Assembly (NCBI RefSeq): GCF_000485595.1
Contig: NW_014577173.1
Location: 413,020-438,763, forward strand
Origin: Priapulus caudatus
Taxonomy: Eukaryota > Priapulida > Priapulimorpha > Priapulimorphida > Priapulidae
DNA: 25,744 nt
Direction of reading: 5' to 3'
Shown: positions 18,198 to 25,744 of the stretch, one piece after another
How the letters are laid out: every line of letters begins with the position of its first letter
Position numbering within the stretch: position 1 is the stretch's first letter
Notes under the pieces: generated by a model
Database searches by the model: none
The model's input: the letters and a program-made list of their open reading frames with translations, nothing else
What the model was told of the DNA's origin: nothing
Made by a program: the position numbers and the translations under genes

Positions 18198-18465
18198 ACA
18201 CGTACCCTACAGATAAGTACGTATGCATGGAGGCTTCTTGCGCGGCGGTAGAACTATTTCAGACGGCGTTTGCGCGAACGTGCTCTGTTTGAGTCTCGTA
18301 CAGCTCGTACAGCTCGTACGCACTCCATGGCTGCCATCCATAGCCTGCCATGCAGGCACGGGACATGACAAGACATGGACGCGTGCAGGCAAGCGTAGAC
18401 CGCGCACTTCCTTATATTCTTTACGTGAGACGTGACGAGGCGTATGACCTGGGCCGGCAGGCCGT

Positions 18466-18622
18466 GCGTGCGTGCGTGCGGGCGTGTGTGTGTGTATATG
18501 TGTGCGTGTGTGTGTGTGTGTGTGTGCGCGCGCGCGTGTGTGTGTATGCGTGCCCTTGTGGCTGCATGCGTGCGTGCGTGCGTGCGTACATGTGCGTGCG
18601 TGCGTGGGTACGTGCGTGTAGC
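18466..18622. repeat. GTGC/GT microsatellite inside copy C
   Basis: GCGTGCGT, GTGTGT and GCGCGCGC words; in copy B the corresponding place holds shorter and more varied C/A-rich sequence (14215-14360). Confidence 0.85.
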
Positions 18623-18814
18623 AATATAATTATTGTAGTTCTGAGTCGTTCGTCGCCTCACGTACGTGACGTAGAGCGGCACAGATTTACGGGTCTTTAT
18701 CCGCCTTGTTAGCGTCTGTGTTAGAGTATTTTTGTTTGTGGGCGAGTCTCATGTCTTACATATCACCCCGCTCCGGCGGCGATACCGGTTAATATTAGCA
18801 CTGATCACCGCGAG

Positions 18815-18931
18815 CGATTACGGCGATTACGGCGATTACGGCGATTACGGCGATTACGGCGAGCGCGATTACGGCGATTACGGCGATTACGGCGAGCGCG
18901 ATTACGGCGATTACGGCGATTACGGCGATTA
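18815..18931. repeat. Clean 9-bp array GCGATTACG / CGTAATCGC
   Basis: Runs of GCGATTACG interrupted twice by the longer unit GCGAGCGCGATTACG, giving a higher-order pattern of 4, 3 and 4 units. Because the period is a multiple of three, a plus-strand frame reads GDYGDYGDY with GERDY interruptions. Degenerate relatives lie at 11927-12232 and 13895-14035. Confidence 0.93.
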
Positions 18932-19483
18932 TTAGCGGCGATACCGATTAATTCGCACAGGAACGACATCTCCTATAATCCGCCGCAGTTCGTCACGCGA
19001 GGTGGCCGATGCACGTGCCCAGAGCGTGATCACTCGACACTCTCCGCTCACAACACTGGCTTCAGGGTAGAGCGTAACATCGCCAGCGCCACGCGCGCGA
19101 CCTCGACAATTCTATAGAGGAATGCCGAGGCACTGACTGTTCTCGCTCCCGCGGGAGAGAGCAGGAATCGATCAACAAGATGTTAACGAGCACGCTGGTG
19201 TCGAGTGAGATCGCGCTGCTAATAATTTCGCCGCATTGTGGCAGAGCGAGTCTGTGTGATATGCACACACTATATATTTATGTGTCAGTGTGCAGCGGCA
19301 GCAGCAATGGCGGCAGCCAGCCAGTGTTGGTTGTAGATAAGCATTTGTACGGCATTTACAGGAAATTGTCGGCAATAATAGGTGAAAGAGAGTATAAAAA
19401 CATTAAGAATAAGACTTTGGTAGTAAATAGATTTCGTATTTATTTAGCATTGTATTTTATTGAAACGCTCCAAGTGCCTGTGG

Positions 19484-19604
19484 AGAGAGCGAGAGAGAGC
19501 GCGCGCGAGAGAGAGAGAGAACGAGAGACTGAGCGAGAGAGAGAGAAAGAGGGATCGAGGGAAAGAGAGAACGAGCGAGCGAGAGAGAAAGAGAGCGAGA
19601 GAGA

Positions 19605-19680
<76 letters not shown>

Positions 19681-19833
19681 AAGAACGAGAGCGAGTGTGA
19701 GCGAGAGAGAACGAGAAAGAGAGAGAGCGAGCGAGAGAGAAAAAGAGAAAGAGCGAGCGAGAGAGCGAGAGAATGAGAGAGGGAGAGAGCGCGAGAGAGA
19801 GACCAAGCGAGAGAGACCAAGCGAGAGAGACCA

Positions 19834-19876
<43 letters not shown>

Positions 19877-19989
19877 GAACGAGAGCGAGAAAGTGAGAGA
19901 GAGCGAGAGCGAGAGAGAGTGAGAGTGAAAGAGAGCGAGAGAGCGAGAGAGGGAGAGAGCGTGAAAAAGAGACCAAGCGAGAAAGACCA

Positions 19990-20080
<91 letters not shown>
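19484..20080. repeat. GA-rich tract inside copy C
   Basis: About 600 bp of GAGAGA with GCGAGA and GACCAAGCGA variants; GACCAAGCGAGA recurs at 19801-19835 and 19971-19990, suggesting an internal duplication. The Arg-Glu frames (227 codons) and Ser-Leu complements (224 codons) are repeat translations. Confidence 0.95.
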
Positions 20081-20082
<2 letters not shown>

Positions 20083-20174
20083 ACCTAAATTAAAACGAAA
20101 ACCAGAAGCAAAGAACATCAGTAATATATATCCACATTCATGATAAATAACTTGTGGATATCTGCTACTATATC

Positions 20175-20635
20175 TATTATATATAGTGGGGCGATTTCGT
20201 CTGGGGATGATTGTTTTGGGTTATTTGTCCTGATACCATTTATACTATATTATTTATGACTTTTTTTTTAAACTGAATAATTATGGTCTTCCCAACGAGG
20301 AATTGCATGCGGTGCGTGAACAACTGCAGGGAGTAAAAATACAAAATAATCCCATTAATAAGCACTTTGTTATAACAAGAGTCAGGAGAGAGACTAACCT
20401 GGCTAAAGTACACGAGTAAACGGAGTAATAGGAATTAACATTCTGTGATTACTGCGCGTCACTCGCGCGACGTCGGAATGTCGTCGGCAATATTACCCGC
20501 ACGCTGTACGCGACAGCCGTGATCGACTAAGTCATTAATTAGTCACTAGTTCACCACGTTACCAACTATTGAAACCACCTGCGCGGCTACCTACTTACAT
20601 GGCTTTTACCCAGGCACATTTCATCTAATCACGGC
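20175..20635. other. Anonymous sequence
   Basis: A/T-rich near 20175-20285 with a run of nine T. No supported gene or element. Confidence 0.4.
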
Positions 20636-20639
20636 CTGC

Positions 20640-20790
20640 CTTCGTGTTCGTATATGTATGTGTGTGCGTGCGTTTGTGCGTGCGTGCGTGCGCACGCGCG
20701 CGTGTGTTTAAGCGGGCGCACGTCGGTTCGTATCGCGTGTGTGTGTGTGTGTGTGCGTGCGTGCGCACGCGCGCGTTCATGCCTGCGTGT
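20640..20790. repeat. GTGC microsatellite in two blocks
   Basis: GTGCGTGC/GCGCGC words at 20656-20706 and 20736-20775, separated by mixed sequence. GTGCGCACGCGCGCGT occurs in both blocks (with small differences), so one may be a duplicate of the other. Confidence 0.85.
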
Positions 20791-20857
20791 ACATGGGGGT
20801 AGCTAACACATTTTACCTTGTCTATGTGTAAATGCACGCGCAGTTTGGCCTGTTCTG

Positions 20858-20911
20858 GACAGTTGACAGTTGACAGTTGCTGACAGTTGTTGCCAGTTGT
20901 TGACAGTTGAC
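20858..20911. repeat. TTGACAG short tandem repeat
   Basis: Six or so copies of TTGACAG or near variants (TTGCTGACAG, TTGTTGCCAG). Confidence 0.85.
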
Positions 20912-20965
20912 CGTGTAGGCAATAGTATCTGTATTGGTCTGGACGAGGGGAGTAAGTGCCCCCCA

Positions 20966-21215
20966 ACACTAATCTGTGGGTTTCAATAAATGACTATAAC
21001 TTGATCGAGATGAAATTTATGCGTAGTGTTTTGATGTTATATGTCTTATAACATTTTGAAGTGTAAAATAGAAACACGGTGTACTGTATAGGTACAAAGG
21101 TACTTTGGTGTTGTGACTCATAGGTTCCAATAAATGTACCCACCTTTGATCTAAATGAAATTTCTGCACACTGTATGTACACAATTTTTATATTTCGTAT
21201 AATATTGCAGAATAA
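20966..21215. repeat. Diverged ~90-bp duplication
   Basis: Segments starting near 20978 and 21121 share the order GGTTTCAATAAATG / GGTTCCAATAAATG, then TTGAT...GAAATTTATGC / TTGAT...GAAATTTCTGC, then a T/A-rich tail. The offset is about 143 bp. Confidence 0.55.
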
Positions 21216-21347
21216 AAAAATAAACGCACCTACATTGCCTATAATATTAATTAAAGACATCTCTACAGCCCTGGTGTCAGATAGTACCTAATTAATTGTG
21301 TCCGGGTATATGTATATCACTTACGTATCCAAATAAATTAACATGAC

Positions 21348-21638
21348 TTTATAGACAACTTCGCGAGTTGATATTCAACTGACCCAGAAGGGTACCCGAG
21401 CAAGCTGGAATGGCAGAGCAACCACGAAAGGGCTTTTGCTGGTTTGAAGGATGCGATATCACAAAGGCTCCAACCCTCCGGCTGCCGGACATGGCGAAGA
21501 CATTTATTTTGAAAGCTGATGCTTCCCAGTAAGGAATAGCAACAGTCTTGCTGCAAATAAGGGGAAGGCAAGTTCCCCATTGCTCACGCCAGCCGTTAGC
21601 TCCTACCACGTGAGGTAAATAATTACTCAGTGATAGAT
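21348..21638 (+). pseudogene. Ty3/Gypsy-type retrotransposon remnant, RT connection to RNase H
   Basis: Three forward frames in succession carry pieces of one protein region. From 21348: FIDNFAS, then a stop. From 21396: PSKLEWQSNHERAFAGLKDA. From 21467: APTLRLPDMAKTFIL followed by KADASQ and a TAA at 21530-21532, then GIATVLLQ. From 21561: GKFPIAHASR, a TAG at 21597, then REVNNYSVID to 21638. This is the order seen at the junction of reverse transcriptase and RNase H in Gypsy polyproteins, and DAS holds the first RNase H catalytic Asp. At least three frameshifts and several in-frame stops show a dead copy. Neither LTRs nor integrase are visible nearby; similarity ends before the expected ERE motif. 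Minus-strand frames here are shadows. Confidence 0.85.
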
Positions 21639-22005
21639 ACACATACTCACGCACACTCCCTACTCGTACCCCCTTATATATATGATCCTTGCCGTACAGT
21701 GTAACAAGTCGTCGTTGCCTGCATTTCTAATGGACCCGCAAGTTTGTATAAGGTACAAGATACACTATATAGTTCGTGTTTGCGTTTACTGATAGCATTA
21801 CGGTAATGCAGCAGATGATATGTAGTAGGCCTGACTAAAGCTATATTGTTCATATAGCATTAGAGTTTCGGATCAAGTAATGCATGCCGTAGAAGCTAGG
21901 TGCACGTCATCAAACAGCAAGCTTTCATTTCGCATTGTCATAGCAATTAATGCCTGAATAAATACGTTACATAACACAAGTTAACGCAATACTTGAATAA
22001 AATAA
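21639..22005. other. Anonymous sequence after the Gypsy remnant
   Basis: No recognisable continuation of the retroelement on any frame. No other feature supported. Confidence 0.4.
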
Positions 22006-22075
22006 CAACAACACAACAAAAACAACAATAACAATAATAATAATTAGTATAATAATAATAAAGATTAATTATATC
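22006..22075. repeat. CAA/ATA-rich low-complexity tract
   Basis: AACAACAA words passing into AATAATAATA words. Confidence 0.85.
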
Positions 22076-22633
22076 AATTAGCCTGCATCTGACGAATATG
22101 CGAAATGGAAACGTACCGTATTGGCTTCAAAGTTCTCGAATTGGGAAATCAGTAATATCAATTCTATGTCAACGCAGTTGCGCTTGCGTCTAGCGTGTCG
22201 GCATGCGCCATTTCCTCAATCTCTCAAATCCGCGCGAATTGTCAACGGCCCTAGAAGACACGTCGTATCTCGCACCCATCCTTCATCCCGTGGACATTTG
22301 CCCACGTGTCAAATCTGCTGACAACGCCACGCCGCGGCTACAGCTTTCACTTACTATTCGTTTGGATAGGTATCTCGTCGTGCTAGCAATGCTGAGTGAT
22401 GGCGCGTTCACTCGAATCTCCACCCATAGTATAGATAGAGTGCAGCGATAACGAGCTTGCAGTTCCGGCACACGATAAAAAGAAACCATATTTTCCGAGC
22501 CCACGCATGCATGCGCGCGTAAATCAAGTCTCGCTCGTTTGCTTCCGACCGGGGGATCTTATCTCTCATCTTAATTGGTAGTTAGTAGCTTTTATTGATA
22601 CTTACTTTCCCGTCGCCGCCTCAAATCTACTGG
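22076..22633. other. Anonymous sequence with unrecognised short frames
   Basis: Plus-strand frames of 66 and 82 codons (22121-22321, 22203-22451) have ordinary composition but no motif I recognise, and the minus strand is open over the same place, so coding is not supported. Confidence 0.35.
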
Positions 22634-22822
22634 CTATTTGAGCGCTAGCGTTTCCCCTTCAGGCTGTACGCCAATCTCTATTGACTCATGAATAGGACGT
22701 AGAAAGTTTAATTTATTCGCGACAATGCCGCGATCGGAAATGAAAGTCTCAGTAACACATCTGCTGCCTTCAGCGTATGCGAGATACCACGTACTGCACG
22801 CTATATATAACCACATGCGCAA
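22634..22822 (-). CDS. Unrecognised 62-codon frame with a signal-peptide-like start (weak)
   Basis: Starts MRMWLYIACSTWYLAYAEG, a short hydrophobic stretch with small residues before a possible cleavage site, then a polar remainder ending GVQPEGETLALK and a stop. A secreted small protein or first exon is possible. Against it: the frame is short, no family is recognised, and TATATATA lies inside the coding start instead of upstream. Confidence 0.12.
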   Translation of the reverse strand: MRMWLYIACSTWYLAYAEGSRCVTETFISDRGIVANKLNFLRPIHESIEIGVQPEGETLALK

Positions 22823-22832
22823 AAGTTAAACT

Positions 22833-22975
22833 ACTTGTATATTATAATATAATATAATACACTACTATACTACATTATACTAAATAATATACTATAGTAT
22901 ATACATGTATACATACACACTAATACACTATATAATATACTAGCCACATACACTATAATAGACTATATAGAATGA
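22833..22975. repeat. A/T-rich TATA/ACTATA low-complexity tract
   Basis: Repeated ATAATATA, ACTATA, TATACAT words of irregular spacing. Confidence 0.85.
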
Positions 22976-23338
22976 ACGCGTGCCCGTATAGTGTTGCTGC
23001 GCGGTGGGCGGAAGTGCGCACGCATGAATAAATAATTTCATTCGTTTAATGAATTTGGCGATCGGCTATGTTAGAGGGGGGGCGGCGGCGGACGAGGATT
23101 GCTGCATTTATCCGAGAAATGTAATCACCGCGAACACTCGCACTGACAGCGGCACACAGGCAGCGCCGCGTCCACTGCCCCGACTCTCCCACTCTCTATG
23201 CATTTCTGTGCTGTAGTGAATTTATTTACTGCGTAAAATTTTACCACACATAGTTTACTATATAACAACCATCAACACTTAACAAATTTTCCTATGTAAC
23301 AACCATCCATATCTAGCAGAACCCCAGTACAGATACTA
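22976..23338. other. Anonymous sequence
   Basis: Contains GGGGGGGCGGCGGCGG (about 23076-23091) and two copies of TAACAACCATC (about 23262 and 23297). No gene supported. Confidence 0.45.
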
Positions 23339-23439
23339 CTTCTACTGCTGCTGCTGCTGCTGCTGCTATTACTACTACTACCAGGAGACATATTGATATA
23401 GACTCCTGCTACTACTACTATTACTGCTGCTGCCGTCGA

Positions 23440-23503
<64 letters not shown>

Positions 23504-23519
23504 GCTGCTACTGCTGTTG

Positions 23520-23569
<50 letters not shown>

Positions 23570-23700
23570 ACTGCTACTGCTGCTGCTGCTGCTGCTGCTA
23601 CCGCTGCTGTTGCTACTACTGCTGCTACTGCTGCTGCTGCTACTACTCCCACTACTACCGCTGTTGCCGCTGTTGCTGCTACTGATGCCGCTGCCGTAGA
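23339..23700. repeat. CTG/CAG trinucleotide tract with CTA and CTGTTG variants
   Basis: A 23-bp CTG run at 23345-23367, mixed CTA/CTG to 23430, then long CTG runs to about 23693 interrupted by TAC and GTT. Minus-strand frames read poly-Ser, poly-Ala or poly-Gln depending on phase. Confidence 0.95.
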
Positions 23701-23701
23701 T

Positions 23702-23749
23702 GCATCGTGAGATGACGACGCGTACCAGCTGTTTCCGGCTAGGCATACT
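23702..23749 (-). repeat. Conserved leader, copy 2, preceding the CAG tract
   Basis: Minus-strand match to 8627-8674. An ATG at 23746 (with another, ATGAGT, at 23752) reads MPSRKQLVRVVISR and then stays open through the CAG tract as poly-Ser, 124 codons in all. Upstream (23753 onward) shows no homology to the sequence left of 8627. Either a low-copy repeat or a duplicated first exon; a single conserved block of 48 bp does not decide. Confidence 0.5.
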
Positions 23750-23752
23750 CAT

Positions 23753-25335
23753 AGCGTTTTAGAGGATTTCAACTGTAGTGGCATGCAAAACCATTAAGCA
23801 GTTGGCCATCTGCCGCGACTGGCACGCGCGGAATCGCATTACTCTGGCATTTTGTTCGATCTTAAATGACGAAATCTGGTGCGATCGGTTTGCGGATGAT
23901 CTTTGATAGAAGCCATGCGCGCGTGCGTAAATGGCAAAAGTTAAAAGCGTCTCGCTTATAGCCTCGGGAGCGAGCCCGAGAGAATCTACAGAGGCGGGGC
24001 AGCAAGGCCGTCGTCAGAAAACGTCGTAAAAAGTAGCGGTGAGTGTCGCAAGACTAAAATGTTTTAATAAATAAAACTTCGAGGTGTCGTGAATAAGTTA
24101 TGACTTTTCCGACTTAGACGGTAGTCGTAACTATTCGTGATGTTACTGAACCTGAATCTATATAGACTCTGACAAGGTAGAAAAAAAACATTCATCGGGA
24201 ATGCTTTACATCCTGCTAGAAAACAAAACAAAATTCCCCCCGCTCGCTTACCTCGTATCACGAACGACGTACTGTGTTTTATCAGTATTCGTACGTAACT
24301 CCCGGACGGCAACGGCGGGGGAGGATGAGGAGAGGGAAACCGAAGGTTATTTCGAAGATCTTCTCAGAACTGATTACGCATCTGCTTCGATGCGCTTAAT
24401 AATTACTGCAAATGTTCGTCGAGCCTCTTTAAACCCACCCACCCGCAGCGCTGCCATGCAACCGTAACGCAATGCGGATTTCACGCCGCTGCAGGCGACA
24501 CCCTAACTCGACAACGCCGCCGCATGACTCTATAAGCCGCAGTCATCCGATCTCTATCCCTTTCACTATTCAATCGCACTGCGGAAACGAGAAATCGAAT
24601 TGAAAAGCAAGTTACGAAAGTGAGCGGTGAAAGCAAACGAGCGTGTTGCGAATCGCATGTAATTCTTTATTAAAGGTATTCGTCCAATTAGCACCTAGCC
24701 GCATCTTCGCAGCATCTGTCATTATCGTGACCGTGAAAATCGTTGCTGTATCGTATCTCGAAGGGACAAACCTCGACTGATAATGGTTACGTGGACGCGA
24801 ATATACATGATTAGAAGACAGCAACAGCACATATTTTGATCGGATCATGAATATTGCAACTATATTGACTAGATCACATATAGGGGAACAATGCTGAGAG
24901 GAATGCGAGGGGAACTGATCTAACTTTCTAGTTAGCACGAATTATATTCAGCGTGGCGTTCAAGATTGAGAGATCTAAGCCAGGCATAGTATCGGTAAGG
25001 GTATAGGTAAATAGGTATAGTATCCACACATAGGTGAGTAGGTATCGTGATCGTCTAGGAACATCGCATGCTTTGTGAGCTCCATCGCGTTTCCGGATAG
25101 CATTGGCGCACAAATAATGCAATGAAAGATTACACGTGCTCATCTAATGTGTCACGCCATTTTGTTTGTCTATCAACATAATGTGTCCGGAGCAAACTGC
25201 TGATTAAACGTGATATATGAGGCTATGTGTTGGTAGTTGTCACATCTGGGAAGAGAATAATCGACGACCAGAAACTAAAACCGAAATCATGTCTGCGGAC
25301 GTTCGTCGTTACACGCATACACGTTTAGCCAGGAA
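23753..25335. other. Anonymous 1.6-kb sequence
   Basis: Open frames of 71-108 codons exist on both strands (for example minus 24612-24938 and plus 24201-24467), none with a motif I recognise and none clearly favoured over its overlaps. No RNA gene, simple repeat or element boundary is visible. Confidence 0.4.
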
Positions 25336-25491
25336 TAGTATAGCATAGCTTAGCATGCCATAGCATAGCATAGCATAGCATAGCATAGCATAGCATAGCA
25401 TAGCATAGCATAGCATAGCATAGAATAGCATAGCATAGCATAGTATAGTATAGTACAGTATAGCATAGCATGGCATAGCATGGCATAGTAT
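25336..25491. repeat. TAGCA pentanucleotide array
   Basis: Around thirty units of ATAGC/TAGCA, very regular at 25360-25440, with TAGTA and TGGCA variants after 25440. The minus-strand CYAMLCYAML frames are repeat translations. Confidence 0.96.
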
Positions 25492-25547
25492 AATTGCTAT
25501 AGTAGGAAAATTCAGCGATGAAGTTTGGCCACAAATGCTCAACTCAC

Positions 25548-25744
25548 GTTCGCTCGTATCGATATTTGGGGGCGGGTGATCCGTCGAACGTCGGAACCTC
25601 AAGGGTAGCCATCTGTCTTGCGTTGTACTGCGCCACGTCTTCGCCACTCGCGGGCTTTGTCTTCGTCTGCAGGGCTGTGCTATCTGTCCGCGTGGTGGCG
25701 CTGTTCTCGCTGACAGCAGCTACCTCATCAGCGACCGAAGCGCC
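25548..25744 (-). CDS. Partial open frame at window edge, ends at a splice-donor consensus
   Basis: Entering from the right edge, the frame starting at base 25744 is open for 66 codons (includes residues NSATTRTDSTALQTKTKPAS, then EDVAQYNARQMATLEVPTF and DGSPAPKYRYER) and stops at 25544-25546. GTGAGT, a consensus 5' splice site, lies at 25547-25542, so an exon could end at 25548 after two bases of a codon. The PTFDG segment resembles words in retrotransposon Gag proteins, a weak clue. Composition is balanced and unlike the repeat-derived frames, making this one of the better coding candidates. The true start and strand neighbours lie outside the window. Confidence 0.35.

Larger units (their letters stand above)
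18060..20174 (-). repeat. Copy C of the ~2.2-kb inverted duplication
   Basis: Reverse-complement partner of 12580-14803, with all blocks in the same relative order. This copy is cleaner: the 9-bp array (18815-18931) is nearly perfect and the GA-rich tract (19484-20080) has long uninterrupted runs. Extra landmarks are a short triple repeat of CTCGTACAG at 18296-18319 and GTGC/GCGC microsatellite at 18466-18620. No gene can be supported inside it. Confidence 0.85.

Noticed and set aside
18815-18931. CRISPR array
   Set aside because: Units are 9 bp and contiguous with no unique spacers, there are no cas genes, and the surroundings are eukaryotic.
18732-18935. GDY-repeat protein frame over the 9-bp array
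   Set aside because: The 9-bp period keeps a frame open automatically; related arrays at 11927 and 13895 are not open.
19440-20143. Long frames of 177-227 codons on both strands
   Set aside because: Translations of GAGAGA sequence in several phases; no complexity and no motif.
21338-21654. Minus-strand frames of 80 and 101 codons
   Set aside because: They are antisense to the Gypsy remnant, whose plus-strand motifs are clear.
23378-23752. 124-codon poly-Ser protein as a confirmed gene
   Set aside because: Beyond the short leader it is only the CAG tract; no conserved domain follows. The leader is reported separately as a repeat of uncertain nature.
24201-24938. Open frames on both strands as genes
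   Set aside because: Ordinary length for chance, no motif, no splice or polyadenylation context.
1-25744. tRNA, 5S or other standard RNA genes
   Set aside because: I looked for B-box-like GGTTCGAATCC words and 5S-like internal control sequence and saw none convincing; a covariance-model scan would be decisive.

Overview
This window looks like repeat-dominated nuclear DNA from an animal, most likely an invertebrate. It has dense dinucleotide, trinucleotide, pentanucleotide and hexanucleotide microsatellites on both strands, nested inverted-repeat elements with target-site duplications, a 3' fragment of a CR1/L2-like non-LTR retrotransposon reverse transcriptase, and a decayed Ty3/Gypsy polymerase fragment. 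There are no bacterial operons, Shine-Dalgarno-led genes or CRISPR arrays. A run of 25 Ns (15720-15744) marks a scaffold join. I cannot name the species. No complete host gene can be supported; most long open frames are translations of simple repeats.

Layout, left part. 1-2000 holds microsatellites (ACGC, an AGAATATA-type minisatellite, CA, TC, GT) with a weak PHD-finger-like coding scrap near 467-577. 2620-3156 holds an inverted-repeat cluster with three copies of one short unit, then a strong hairpin. 3558-5348 is a large palindromic element with arms of about 345 bp of shared sequence. At its exact centre sits a 5'-truncated CR1-like fragment, which itself carries a small element flanked by ACTAG direct repeats; the right arm has a further insertion carrying a GACGAT hexanucleotide array. 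5660-5724 is an isolated, nearly perfect hairpin. 6184-6759 is a 576-bp terminal-inverted-repeat element bounded by 7-bp ATTATAT duplications. 7266-7705 is a diverged tandem repeat.

Layout, middle. 7984-8073 and 15026-15282 share a short hairpin-forming repeat. 8090-10560 is mostly GA-rich, CAG-rich and CA-rich sequence. 10607-11282 holds an unrecognised possible exon pair. A roughly 2.2-kb sequence occurs twice in opposite orientation (12580-14803 and 18060-20174), around the assembly gap and a 3.3-kb spacer. A third partial copy (11621-12232) lies in direct orientation next to the first. All three contain a variable array of a 9-bp GTAATCGCC unit.

Layout, right part. After the inverted copy come a short TTGACAG-type tandem array, a diverged duplication (20966-21215), the Gypsy remnant (21348-21638), anonymous A/T-rich sequence, a 360-bp CTG/CAG tract whose minus-strand leader matches the leader at 8627-8674, about 1.5 kb of anonymous sequence, a TAGCA pentanucleotide array, and an open frame running off the right edge on the minus strand that ends at a consensus splice donor.

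The copies left of the gap differ from their partners by many small indels. That could be biological decay or poor polishing near a contig end, and it limits every reading-frame argument between about 8000 and 15720.
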